Shown here: positions 1 to 6,886 of the stretch, one piece after another
How the letters are laid out: the number at the start of each line of letters is the position of its first letter
How positions within the stretch are numbered: position 1 is the stretch's first letter
Assembly: GCA_016783355.1 (NCBI GenBank)
Contig: JADHWR010000025.1
Coordinates: forward strand, 1 to 16,583
Length of the DNA stretch: 16,583 bases
Direction of reading: 5' to 3'
Source of the DNA: Candidatus Omnitrophota bacterium
Lineage (GTDB): Bacteria > Omnitrophota > Gorgyraeia > Gygaellales > JAHJCI01
The notes under the pieces: generated by a model
The model's database searches: none
Seen by the model: the letters and a program-made list of their open reading frames with translations, nothing else
What the model was told of the DNA's origin: nothing
Made by a program: the position numbers and the translations under genes

Positions 1-265
1 TTCTTTAATTGAAGGAGTAGAAGCCTTAAGTTGTGCGGGGGCAAAGGAGATTCGCGCTGCAATTAGCCACGGAGTGCTTTCAGGAGAGGTTTGTAATTTG
101 ATTGACAAATGCGGCGTGCTTAAAGAGTTAATTATTACCGATAGTATTCCTTTGCCTACTGACAAAAAGATTTCCAAAATTAAGATTTTATCCATAGGTT
201 CGCTTTTAGGTGAGGCAATCAGGCGTATTCATTACGAGGAATCAGTAAGTTCATTGTTTGATTAA
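1..265 (+). CDS. prs: Ribose-phosphate pyrophosphokinase, C-terminal part (5' end outside window)
   Basis: This is the last 87 codons of a gene that begins before the window; the first complete codon is at base 2. PRPP synthetase makes 5-phosphoribosyl diphosphate from ribose 5-phosphate and ATP for nucleotide, His and Trp synthesis in the cytoplasm. The visible tail has the family's C-terminal features: a stretch reading A-x-S-H-G-V-L-S-G, then LKELIITDSIPL, then a KIKILSIGSLLGEAIRRIH block, ending in ESVSSLFD. The PRPP loop and catalytic N-terminal half are not in view. The TAA stop overlaps the ATG of the next gene by one base (TAATG). prs next to rplY/ctc and pth is a common bacterial order, which supports the call. 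Confidence 0.93.
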   Translation, partial: SLIEGVEALSCAGAKEIRAAISHGVLSGEVCNLIDKCGVLKELIITDSIPLPTDKKISKIKILSIGSLLGEAIRRIHYEESVSSLFD

Positions 266-933
266 TGGAAGAGATTATTTTAGAGGCAGAGAAAAGAGGA
301 GAGTGTGGTAAGAGCGTGGTTTCTGCTTTGCGCCGAAATAAATTTATTCCGGCCATAGTCTATGGTCAAGGGAAAACTTCACAAGCCATAAAAATAAGTC
401 AGCATATCTTTTTGCACTTTATCCATGAGCACCATTTAGAGAATACCTTAATTAATTTAAAAGTAAAAGGACAAACAAAACGCACAGTCTTGGTTAAGGA
501 AATACAGCATCATCCCGTAAGAGATGAGATAGTTCACGTTGATTTCCATGAGGTGAGTCTTACCTCCCGGGTCAAAGTAAATGTTGCGGTGGTGGCCCAG
601 GGTGAGCCGGCAGGAATAAAGCAGGACGGAGGGGTACTTACTCGCAATCTATGGGAGGTAGAAATTGAGTGTTTACCCACACAAATACCGAAAGAGATTG
701 TAGCGGATGTTTCTGCTCTTAAAATTGGTGATTATATCCATGTCAAAGATATAGCAATGCCAGAGGGAGTAACTGTATTGATTGACCGAGAGGCAATTGT
801 TTTCTCTGTTGAGCCACCAGCCAAAGAAGAGGAAGTAGTTGCTCCGGAGGCACCCGAAGGAGAACAACCCCAGGAGCCTGAGGTAATAAAGGAAAAGAAA
901 GAAACAGAGGCAGAGGGAGAAAAGGAGGAGTGA
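265..933 (+). CDS. rplY: Large ribosomal subunit protein bL25, long CTC/TL5 form
   Basis: The 222-residue protein has an N-terminal 5S rRNA-binding L25 domain (about 1-95), with EKRGECGKSVVSALRRNKFIPAIVYG and the typical HHPVRDEIVHVDF segment (82-94). A second beta domain of the CTC/TL5 type (about 100-183) follows, then a Glu/Pro-rich acidic tail (185-222) that is probably disordered. It binds 5S rRNA at the central protuberance of the 50S subunit. The short E. coli form lacks the second domain, so this is the long form seen in many other bacteria. The ATG shares its A with the prs stop, and no Shine-Dalgarno sequence sits at normal spacing, so coupled re-initiation is likely. The end overlaps pth by four bases. 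Confidence 0.93.
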   Translation: MEEIILEAEKRGECGKSVVSALRRNKFIPAIVYGQGKTSQAIKISQHIFLHFIHEHHLENTLINLKVKGQTKRTVLVKEIQHHPVRDEIVHVDFHEVSLTSRVKVNVAVVAQGEPAGIKQDGGVLTRNLWEVEIECLPTQIPKEIVADVSALKIGDYIHVKDIAMPEGVTVLIDREAIVFSVEPPAKEEEVVAPEAPEGEQPQEPEVIKEKKETEAEGEKEE

Positions 934-1496
934 AGCTAATTGTTGGTTTAGGCAACCCTGGGTCTAGCCTGAGGAACTCAAGACACAACGCAGGCTTTTT
1001 AGTAGTAGAGGAATTGGCGCGAGATTATAATATTAAGTTTAAGGTAAGTTTCCGTTTAAAAGCTCAAGTAGCGCAATCCCAGACAGGTACCGAAAGGATA
1101 ATTTTAGCAAAACCATTTTGCTTTATGAATCGAAGCGGCCAAAGTGTTAAGCTTCTATTGGAGAAATTTGATTTATCCTTTTCGAGCCTATTAATTATCT
1201 GTGATGATTTAAATTTACCCTGGGCGAAATTACGGCTCCGCAAAAGTGGGCGTTCCGGGGGGCATAAGGGCTTAGACTCAATTATTAAGACCCTTAAAAG
1301 TAGAGAGTTTGCGCGGTTGCGTTTGGGGATTGACAGGCCAAAACAGACAGCAGAGCGACTCGTTACAGATTATGTTTTGGGCAAGTGGAGTCGGCAAGAG
1401 AAAAAGGAATTAATGCCCTTAATAGAGAAAGCCGCCGCATGCTGCAGGGCTTGGGTCTTTTTTGGGATTGCTGAAGCAATGAATCGATTCAATTAG
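930..1496 (+). CDS. pth: Peptidyl-tRNA hydrolase
   Basis: Pth cleaves the ester bond of peptidyl-tRNAs that drop off the ribosome and so recycles tRNA. The 188 residues match the usual length. Visible motifs are MKLIVGLGNPG at the N-terminus (N9), SRHNAGF with the presumed catalytic H19, FMNRSGQSV (N67), and ICDDLNLP with D92/D93. The usual GGHNGL motif reads GGHKGL (K113), a substitution I believe also occurs in other Pth proteins. The start is GTG, chosen because the family begins exactly M-K-L-I-V-G-L-G-N-P-G and no upstream start exists. GTGA overlaps the rplY stop. A strong AAAGGAGG lies almost against the start codon, so spacing is unusually short. Confidence 0.96.
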   Translation: MKLIVGLGNPGSSLRNSRHNAGFLVVEELARDYNIKFKVSFRLKAQVAQSQTGTERIILAKPFCFMNRSGQSVKLLLEKFDLSFSSLLIICDDLNLPWAKLRLRKSGRSGGHKGLDSIIKTLKSREFARLRLGIDRPKQTAERLVTDYVLGKWSRQEKKELMPLIEKAAACCRAWVFFGIAEAMNRFN

Positions 1497-1507
1497 AAAG
1501 GAATATA

Positions 1508-1795
1508 ATGAACCAATATGAAGGAATGTTTTTAGTAAAAGCAAATCTTAACGAGAAAGAAACCGAGGATGTTTATACTCAGATAAAGACAGCTATTACT
1601 AAAGAAGAGGGCAAAATTTCTGCTACTTCATTATGGGCACAAAATAGAAGGTTAAGCTATCCGATTAAGAAGAACGAGTTTGCCCACTATTATTTAGTGG
1701 ATTTTGATCTGGAGCCTTCAGGGGTTGACAAAATAAAAAAGGTTTATCGCTTGAGCGAGAATATACTCAGATTGTTGATATTAAAAAGGAGATAA
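1508..1795 (+). CDS. rpsF: Small ribosomal subunit protein bS6
   Basis: The 95-residue bS6 has the standard N-terminus MNQYEGMFLVKANLNEKE and the central KNRRLSYPIKK-like segment (here AQNRRLSYPIKKNEFAHYYLVDF). It ends in the YRLSENILRLLILKR block that contacts 16S rRNA and bS18. It forms a heterodimer with bS18 on the 30S platform, and bS18 is encoded two genes downstream. AAAGGA lies at 1497-1502, five bases before the ATG. The final codons (AAAAGGAG) double as the Shine-Dalgarno of ssb, which starts three bases after the stop. The order rpsF-ssb-rpsR-rplI is the conserved bacterial S6 operon. In E. coli and B. subtilis the operon is autoregulated by S6:S18; no matching leader is evident here. 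Confidence 0.95.
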   Translation: MNQYEGMFLVKANLNEKETEDVYTQIKTAITKEEGKISATSLWAQNRRLSYPIKKNEFAHYYLVDFDLEPSGVDKIKKVYRLSENILRLLILKRR

Positions 1796-1798
1796 ATA

Positions 1799-2272
1799 AT
1801 GCCAAGTCTCAATAGAGTTTTTTTAATAGGCAATCTTACCCGGGATCCGGAATTGCGTTATACACCAATAGGTACAGCAGTGGTTAATTTACGGCTCGCC
1901 ATAAACCGGCGTTTCCGTGACAAGAGTGGTGAACTGCGCCAGGATGTTTGTTATGTAACTGTGGTGACCTGGAATAAACAAGCAGAATTATGCAACCAGT
2001 ATTTACAAAAAGGAAAGCCTATCTTTGTGGAGGGCAGGCTTCAGTTTCGCAGCTTTGAGGATGCGAATGGTAATAAGCGAAATGTATTAGAGGTGAGGGC
2101 AGGGCGCATTCAATTTTTAGGCCCACCTGCCGGACAGGCAGGCCCACCTTCAACTGGCACTGGATCCTTTTCTGACGAGCAAGAGACTCCTTCAGAAGAA
2201 AGTGCTTTAAAGGATGAGGATTGGATGAATCCTTCACAGGAAACAGATGAGACTGAAAAAAGACATAGTTAA
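1799..2272 (+). CDS. ssb: Single-stranded DNA-binding protein, apparently without the canonical acidic tip
   Basis: SSB coats single-stranded DNA in replication, recombination and repair. Residues 1-107 form the OB fold: SLNRVFLIGNLTRDPELRYT, AVVNLRLAINR, VTVVTWNKQAELCNQYLQKG and IFVEGRLQFRSFED. Residues 108-157 are a low-complexity linker and tail. Other bacterial SSBs usually end in an acidic DDDIPF-like peptide that recruits partner proteins. This one ends ETDETEKRHS, acidic upstream but with no terminal hydrophobic I/L-P-F. The last 26 bases overlap the start of rpsR, so the tail sequence is also constrained by that gene. The linker carries a palindromic insertion (2120-2148) encoding part of GPPAGQAGPP. 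The start ATG has AAAGGAG eight bases upstream. Confidence 0.94.
   Translation: MPSLNRVFLIGNLTRDPELRYTPIGTAVVNLRLAINRRFRDKSGELRQDVCYVTVVTWNKQAELCNQYLQKGKPIFVEGRLQFRSFEDANGNKRNVLEVRAGRIQFLGPPAGQAGPPSTGTGSFSDEQETPSEESALKDEDWMNPSQETDETEKRHS
2120..2148 (+). repeat. Short palindromic element with flanking direct repeats inside ssb
   Basis: The octamer GGCCCACC occurs at 2120-2127 and again at 2141-2148. Between and overlapping them is an inverted repeat, CCTGCC (2126-2131) and GGCAGG (2137-2142), around the 5-base loop GGACA. The element lies in frame in the disordered linker of SSB and encodes P, G, A and Q residues. The spacing between the two octamers is 21 bases, a multiple of three, so the reading frame is kept. 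It looks like a small dispersed palindrome with a duplicated flank. Whether it has copies elsewhere in the genome cannot be seen from this window. Confidence 0.55.
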
Positions 2273-2510
2273 AAAAGATAAGAAAAAAAAGACTTTTGCC
2301 TTTGGTTTAGGTAAACGACGTTGTCCTTTGTGTCGAGATAAAATAAAAGACGTAGATTATAAAGACGTAAAACGCTTAGAAAGATTTATTCATGAAAAAG
2401 GAAAGATTGTATCTCGACGCAGGAGTGCGGCTTGCGCACGTCATCAAAGAAAGCTTGTCAGGGCAATTAAAAATGCCCGGTTTTTGGCATTATTGCCGTA
2501 TGTCAGATGA
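2247..2510 (+). CDS. rpsR: Small ribosomal subunit protein bS18, zinc-motif form
   Basis: bS18 is an 87-residue 30S platform protein that pairs with bS6. It has a lysine-rich N-terminal extension (1-24), a C-P-L-C motif, YKDVKRLERFIHEKGKI, RRRSAACARHQRKLVRAI and the closing ARFLALLPYV. The C-x2-C plus C-x2-H pattern (CPLC and CARH) matches the metal-ligand-retaining type of S18. The ATG lies inside ssb with a 26-bp overlap; it is the only conventional start in the frame upstream of the conserved core. An A-run of eight at 2283-2290 lies in the basic extension. The TGA stop is followed directly by the structured gap before rplI. Confidence 0.93.
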   Translation: MRLKKDIVKKDKKKKTFAFGLGKRRCPLCRDKIKDVDYKDVKRLERFIHEKGKIVSRRRSAACARHQRKLVRAIKNARFLALLPYVR

Positions 2511-2562
2511 CCCCTCACCCACCCATTACGAAGAGTTAGTCTTGTAGTATCTGGGTGCGGGG
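2511..2562 (+). promoter_or_regulatory. Stem-loop A in the rpsR-rplI gap
   Basis: CCCCTCACCC (2511-2520), directly after the rpsR stop, can pair with GGGTGCGGGG (2553-2562): nine of ten positions match, with one T/C mismatch. Inside it, AAGA (2531-2534) pairs with TCTT (2540-2543) and TTAC pairs with GTA/A next to it, around a GTTAG loop. No T-run follows, so this is not a standard terminator. The 3' arm can instead pair with CCCCCAC at 2572-2578 of the next stem-loop. The pairings are read directly from the sequence; a regulatory role for rplI is inferred. Confidence 0.5.
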
Positions 2563-2571
2563 TTCACTTCG

Positions 2572-2621
2572 CCCCCACTGTTTTGATTCGCTTTTGCGAA
2601 TGCAAAACGAATCAGTGGGGG
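2572..2621 (+). promoter_or_regulatory. Stem-loop B immediately upstream of rplI
   Basis: CCCCCACTG (2572-2580) pairs perfectly with CAGTGGGGG (2613-2621). The stem continues with TTTTG (2581-2585) to CAAAA (2603-2607) and ATTCGC (2586-2591) to GCGAAT (2596-2601) around a TTTT loop. That makes 20 base pairs in all, interrupted only on the 3' side by G2602 and the bulge CGAAT (2608-2612). GATTCG (2585-2590) and CGAATC (2608-2613) form a slipped alternative. The G-run of the 3' arm ends ten bases before the rplI ATG and is the only purine-rich stretch near a ribosome-binding position. The stem would therefore hide the site. There is no T-tract, so termination is unlikely. Confidence 0.55.
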
Positions 2622-2631
2622 CTTATTAAAT

Positions 2632-3075
2632 ATGGAAGTCATCTTAACCAAAGATATTGAGAAGTTAGGCAAAAGTGGGGATATAGTAAGTGTAAAACCC
2701 GGTTTTGCACGAAATTTTCTCTTTCCCCGCAATCTTGCACTAAGAAAAAATCAAGCTAATTTAAAAAAGATAGAAGAAAAAAAGAAAAAGCAGGCTTTAT
2801 TAAAAGAGAAAGAAAGAAAACTGATCGAAGAGCTAAAGAGCCGGCTGGAGGGGTCTTCCTTTACCCTGGCTGTTAAGGTTTACGATGAAGATAAACTCTA
2901 TGGCAGCATCAGTGCGCGGGACATTGTACAGTTGCTTAAGAGCGAAGGTCTTAATATAAACAAAGATATGGTTGCCTTGGATGCACCAATTAGAGCGACA
3001 GGCGTATATGATATCAAGATTACGTTATCCGTTGATAGCCAGGCAATGATAAAACTTTGGGTGGTAAAAAAATAA
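2632..3075 (+). CDS. rplI: Large ribosomal subunit protein bL9
   Basis: The 147 residues match the usual bL9 length. The N-terminal rRNA-binding domain MEVILTKDIEKLGKSGDIVSVKPG is followed by the family signature GFARNFLFPRNLA (about 24-36). A long Lys/Glu helix (about 42-75) connects to the C-terminal domain with LYGSISARDIVQLLKSEG. It binds 23S rRNA near the base of the L1 stalk. Nearly all other genes around it overlap their upstream neighbour, yet this one follows a 121-base gap with two hairpins. It has no good Shine-Dalgarno (only GTGGGGG at 2615-2621), which suggests its translation may depend on RNA structure. Its stop overlaps the dnaB ATG by one base. Confidence 0.95.
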   Translation: MEVILTKDIEKLGKSGDIVSVKPGFARNFLFPRNLALRKNQANLKKIEEKKKKQALLKEKERKLIEELKSRLEGSSFTLAVKVYDEDKLYGSISARDIVQLLKSEGLNINKDMVALDAPIRATGVYDIKITLSVDSQAMIKLWVVKK

Positions 3076-4412
3076 TGGTAGAGACTGTTAAAGAGAAGGT
3101 TCCTCCTCAAAACATAGAAGCAGAAATGGCAACTTTGGGTTCTATGCTCTTTGAACCAGAGGCAATTGCGCAGGTTCTTGAGATATTAGAAGCAACCTGT
3201 TTTTATAAGGCCAGCCACGCAAGGATTTTTGAAGCAATTGTTAATCTTTATAATTTAAACCGCGCCGTGGATTTAATTACGGTAACTGATGAACTAAAAC
3301 GCCAGAATCTCTTAGAGGGAATTGGCGGTGTTAGCTATTTAACGGAATTGGTAAATGTTGTTCCCACAGCAGCAAATGTCGAACACTACGCACATTTAAT
3401 TAAAGAAAAGAGTCTCTTGCGCAACATGATTAATAATGCAACGCAGATTACCTTTTTAGCGTATGAGTACGAAGGCGATATCGATGAAGCCTTAGACCGT
3501 GCAGAAACGCTTATTTTTAATATTCGAGATACACGAAGTAAAAATGCGCCTACTGCTTTAAAAGAAGTAGTCCAGCGCAGTATCGAACAAATTGATTTAG
3601 CTTATCAGAGAAAGATGCCTGTTACGGGCCTTGCCTCGGGTTTTAAAGAGTTAGATATTCGCACAGCAGGATTCCAGCCCTCTAATTTGATTATTATTGC
3701 TGGCCGGCCTTCAATGGGCAAAAGCGCTTTAGGCATAGGCATTGCGGAGTATGTCGGAGCGGTGCAAAAGATACCGTTGGCATTTTTTAGTCTGGAAATG
3801 TCCAAGGAGCAATTAGTGCAAAGGATGCTTTGCGCGCACGCCCATGTAGATGGACAAAAGGTGCGCACAGGATATCTTTCTCCTTCTGATTGGCCTCGTT
3901 TAACTGCCGCCGCAGGCAAGCTGTCGGAGGCCCCTATATTTATTGATGATACGCCAGGCATATCCGTAATGGAACTGCGCGCTAAAGCACGCCGTCTAAA
4001 GACGCAATATAATATCCAGATGCTCATCTTAGATTACCTCCAGTTAATGCGCAGCAGACAAAGAATAGAGAACCGCCAGCAGGAGATTTCCGAGATATCG
4101 CGTTCTTTAAAAGCCCTGGCACGAGAACTGGATATGCCATTAATTGCCGTTAGTCAATTGTCACGAGCAGTCGAGAGCCGCAGCGATCACCGTCCGCAAT
4201 TGTCAGACTTGCGCGAGTCAGGTGCAATTGAGCAAGATGCAGACCTCGTCCTTTTAATTCTTCGGGAGGACTATTATAATCCAACCTTTGAAAATCAAGG
4301 TATTACTGAGGTGATTATTGCTAAACAGCGAAATGGTCCAGTGGGTTCGTTGAATTTAGCCTTTATCAAGGAATATGCGCGATTTGAAAATTTAAGCCAG
4401 CGGCCAGAGTGA
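3075..4412 (+). CDS. dnaB: Replicative DNA helicase DnaB
   Basis: The hexameric 5'-3' helicase of the replication fork, here 445 residues, is close to the usual length. The N-terminal helical domain starts PPQNIEAEMATLGSML (about 10-110). The RecA-like ATPase domain has Walker A AGRPSMGKS (about 209-217), ISVMELRAKARRL, the Walker B-type LILDYLQLM (about 317-325), AVSQLSRAVESR, and DLRESGAIEQDADLVLLI. I chose ATG 3075, which overlaps the rplI TAA (TAATG). An in-frame TTG 18 bases upstream would add only six residues not typical of the family. No intein interrupts the ATPase domain. Placement after rplI is a common bacterial arrangement. Confidence 0.96.
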   Translation: MVETVKEKVPPQNIEAEMATLGSMLFEPEAIAQVLEILEATCFYKASHARIFEAIVNLYNLNRAVDLITVTDELKRQNLLEGIGGVSYLTELVNVVPTAANVEHYAHLIKEKSLLRNMINNATQITFLAYEYEGDIDEALDRAETLIFNIRDTRSKNAPTALKEVVQRSIEQIDLAYQRKMPVTGLASGFKELDIRTAGFQPSNLIIIAGRPSMGKSALGIGIAEYVGAVQKIPLAFFSLEMSKEQLVQRMLCAHAHVDGQKVRTGYLSPSDWPRLTAAAGKLSEAPIFIDDTPGISVMELRAKARRLKTQYNIQMLILDYLQLMRSRQRIENRQQEISEISRSLKALARELDMPLIAVSQLSRAVESRSDHRPQLSDLRESGAIEQDADLVLLILREDYYNPTFENQGITEVIIAKQRNGPVGSLNLAFIKEYARFENLSQRPE

Positions 4413-6733
4413 AAAAAATAGTCATACAAAAAATACTTTTTTTTCTAGTTTTTCTTCCTATTCTTGCTTGGGCAGAAGAAGGTGCTTTTGAGCAATCCCA
4501 AGAGGTTAAAAAGGTTACTGTGATTGAGGTAGAAGGAAATACGTCTATCAATACAAATACTATTCTTTCAAAAATGAAAACAAAAGTTGGCAGTCCTTAT
4601 TTAGATAATATAATTAGTGATGATATAAAGCGGCTTTATCTTTTGGGTTATTTTAGTGATATTAGCGTAGAGACTACTGATTATGAGGATGGTGTTAAGG
4701 TTAAGATTATTGTGGTGGAGCGGCCGGTCATTAAAAAGATTACATTCCGCGGCTTTCGTCATCTTTATACGAAGGATGAAAGATTTAAAAAAGCGATTAA
4801 GACAAAAGAGGCTCAATACCTGGATTATCCTACTCTAAAGGAGGACTGCCAGCGATTGAAGGATATGTATGTAAAAAAGGGATTTTCGCAAGCAGAGGTG
4901 AGCTTTAAAGTAGAGACTGACCCGCAGACTCAGGAAGCGCAGGTAGAATTTAAAGCACAAGAAAGCAGGCGAATGAAAATTAAAAAGATTTATATTGAAG
5001 GAAACAATGCCTTTCGGGATAAGCGCATCTTGAGGATAATGAAAACAAAGAGGGCCTGGTTTTTTGGTAGAGGGATATTAAGGGAAGAGGTATTAGAAGA
5101 GGACATGGAAAGGATACGGTCTTTTTATCAAAGCCATGGTTTTTCCGATTTAGTTGTAGATTACCTGATTAAGGCAGACCCCAAAAGGCCAAATTTATTG
5201 TATATTAGCGTAGTTATTCAGGAAGGAGAACAATATTTTGTCGGTAAGATAAAGATTGAAGGAAACAAGGCCATTACTGAGGCGCAAATACGAGAAAAAA
5301 TCAGCGTTTGTCTTCCTGGAAAGATTTTTTCAAATGAGGGAATAAAGCAAGATAAGTTTTCAATCCTCGGTTTATATTTTGATCAGGGTTATATTAGTGC
5401 AAACGTGCGGGAAATCACCTCTTTAGATCCAAGCACCGGTCAGGTTAATATTACTTATAATATCGAAGAATTTGAGATGATTTATGTAAATAAGATTAAG
5501 ATTCGCGGTAATATTAAAACTAAGGATGTGGTTATTCGCCGTGAACTAAGGATTTTTCCGGGAGATGAGTTTAACGGAGAGAATCTTCGCCGCAGCAGGG
5601 AAAGGCTCACCAATTTAGGATTTTTTGAAGAGATAAGTTTTGATACGCAGGCAACAGATATTGCCGATCAGCGGGATTTGATTGTTGAGGTAAAAGAAAC
5701 AAAAACAGGAATGTTTAGTTTTGGAGGCGGTTATTCTACAGTAGATGAGTTTATTGGCTTTATTGAGATTGAACAGAAAAACTTCGATTGGAAAAACTGG
5801 CCATACTTTACTGGTGATGGCCAGAATTTGAGACTGCGCGCAGAAATGGGAACAGTTAATGAGAATTTTAACCTGAGTTTTACCGAACCGTGGTTATTTG
5901 ATTATCCGGTTTCTTTTGGCTTTGATGCTTATAGGGTTAGCCATGACCGCGAGGGAGATGTAGGCTGGGGTTATGATGAAAAAAGGACAGGTAGCGGTAT
6001 TCGTTTAGGCAAAGAACTCTCCGAACACGTTAGGGGAAGGTTTAACTATTGCTTTGAGAGAGTTAAGATTGGCGATGTTCTGTCTACGGCAAGCACCGAC
6101 CTAAAAGATGAAGAGGGCACGAATGATATTTCCAGTATTGGGTTGGGTTTAACCTATGATAGCCGGGACAATGTATTTAATCCAAGAAAAGGGATATTAG
6201 CAGGATGTGATTTTACTCTTGCCGGCGGCCCGGTAGGAGGAGATAAGGATTTCTTTCGCATCCAGACAAATACCTCGAAGTTCTTTCCCTTGTTCCGTGG
6301 CTCGAGTTTAGAGATGAGAGCAAGAACCGGTTTTGTTGCGGATTATCATGGGCAAGATGTGCCAATCTACGAGCGATTCTTTGCCGGTGGAGCATATACT
6401 ATCCGCGGCTATGAAGAGAGGACAGTTGGGCCTTTTGATAGGGACTCCAAGGATCCATTGGGCGGTAGATCTATGTTTATTGGAAATATAGAATACACAT
6501 ATCCTGTTTTTGAATTTTTAAGATTAGCAACATTTTATGATACAGGCAATGTCTGGGAAAAGATTGGTGATTTTGGGAAGAAGGGCTTTAAAAACGCAGT
6601 GGGCCTTGGCCTGCGCCTCAAGACGCCAATTGGGCCAATAAGACTTGATTATGGCATCCCATTAAATATACAACCAGGCGAAGAGAGGAAAAAGTCTGGT
6701 AGGGTGCATTTTAGTATGAGTCATGGGTTTTAG
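4409..6733 (+). CDS. bamA: Outer membrane protein assembly factor BamA
   Basis: This Omp85-family protein inserts beta-barrel proteins into the outer membrane. The 774 residues comprise a signal peptide (1-22: Lys-rich start, hydrophobic core, A-W-A cleavage site) and five POTRA domains. The domains start near VTVIEVEGNTSI (37), IKKITFRGFRHL (108), MKIKKIYIEGNNAF (189), FVGKIKIEGNKAI (277) and IYVNKIKIRGNIKT (358). The 16-strand barrel spans about 435-774 and includes FGGGYSTVDEFIG near its start and the diagnostic lid-lock motif IRGYEERTVGP (I665-R-G-Y). The C-terminus ends in an aromatic (HFSMSHGF), as expected of the beta-signal. The start is GTG and overlaps the dnaB stop (GTGA). Skp and Lpx genes follow, forming an outer-membrane assembly block. 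Confidence 0.96.
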   Translation: MKKIVIQKILFFLVFLPILAWAEEGAFEQSQEVKKVTVIEVEGNTSINTNTILSKMKTKVGSPYLDNIISDDIKRLYLLGYFSDISVETTDYEDGVKVKIIVVERPVIKKITFRGFRHLYTKDERFKKAIKTKEAQYLDYPTLKEDCQRLKDMYVKKGFSQAEVSFKVETDPQTQEAQVEFKAQESRRMKIKKIYIEGNNAFRDKRILRIMKTKRAWFFGRGILREEVLEEDMERIRSFYQSHGFSDLVVDYLIKADPKRPNLLYISVVIQEGEQYFVGKIKIEGNKAITEAQIREKISVCLPGKIFSNEGIKQDKFSILGLYFDQGYISANVREITSLDPSTGQVNITYNIEEFEMIYVNKIKIRGNIKTKDVVIRRELRIFPGDEFNGENLRRSRERLTNLGFFEEISFDTQATDIADQRDLIVEVKETKTGMFSFGGGYSTVDEFIGFIEIEQKNFDWKNWPYFTGDGQNLRLRAEMGTVNENFNLSFTEPWLFDYPVSFGFDAYRVSHDREGDVGWGYDEKRTGSGIRLGKELSEHVRGRFNYCFERVKIGDVLSTASTDLKDEEGTNDISSIGLGLTYDSRDNVFNPRKGILAGCDFTLAGGPVGGDKDFFRIQTNTSKFFPLFRGSSLEMRARTGFVADYHGQDVPIYERFFAGGAYTIRGYEERTVGPFDRDSKDPLGGRSMFIGNIEYTYPVFEFLRLATFYDTGNVWEKIGDFGKKGFKNAVGLGLRLKTPIGPIRLDYGIPLNIQPGEERKKSGRVHFSMSHGF

Positions 6734-6744
6734 GTCAAATTCAC

Positions 6745-6803
6745 CCCGGTAGCAAAACGCTGCGAAAATTTAGACTAAACTAAATTTTCTTGCAGCTATC
6801 GGG
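6745..6803 (+). repeat. Long imperfect hairpin between bamA and skp
   Basis: CCCGGTA (6745-6751) pairs with TATCGGG (6797-6803) with one G-T wobble. GCTGC (6759-6763) pairs with GCAGC (6792-6796), and GAAAATTTAG (6764-6773) pairs perfectly with CTAAATTTTC (6780-6789) around the loop ACTAAA. GCAAAAC on the left and TT on the right bulge out. No T-run follows the last arm, so it is not a classic terminator. The layout of nested arms with a one-sided bulge resembles stem-loop B before rplI, though the bases differ. It may be a palindromic repeat element, an mRNA-stability structure or a processing site. Confidence 0.5.
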
Positions 6804-6816
6804 ATAATTCGACTAA

Positions 6817-6865
6817 ATAACTTACGTTCATCCGCCACAGAACTTTGGCGGACTCCGTAAGTTAT
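6817..6865 (+). repeat. Second hairpin between bamA and skp
   Basis: ATAACTTACG (6817-6826) and CGTAAGTTAT (6856-6865) are perfect inverted copies. Within them TCCGCCA (6831-6837) and TGGCGGA (6846-6852) form a second perfect stem around CAGAACTT. The structure ends about ten bases before the strong AAAGGAGGAG ribosome-binding site of skp, which stays free. It could protect the skp-lpx part of a cut transcript, or be an inserted small palindrome. No promoter of good quality was seen in the 153-base gap. Confidence 0.5.
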
Positions 6866-6886
6866 GGTCTCATTAAAGGAGGAGTA

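Noticed and set aside
2283..2290. Run of eight A bases in rpsR as a programmed slippage site
   Set aside because: The zero frame gives a complete normal bS18, and no alternative product of interest follows a shift.
3057..3074. TTG start for dnaB
   Set aside because: ATG 3075 overlaps the rplI stop in the same TAATG style as prs/rplY, and the extra six residues are not family-like.
6745..6803. Intrinsic terminator after bamA
   Set aside because: The hairpin is strong, but the bases after it (ATAATTCGAC) are not a T-tract.
6845..6886. Upstream start extending skp by 14 residues
   Set aside because: The extension is encoded by the 3' arm of a hairpin and would bury the signal peptide. ATG 6887 has a strong ribosome-binding site.
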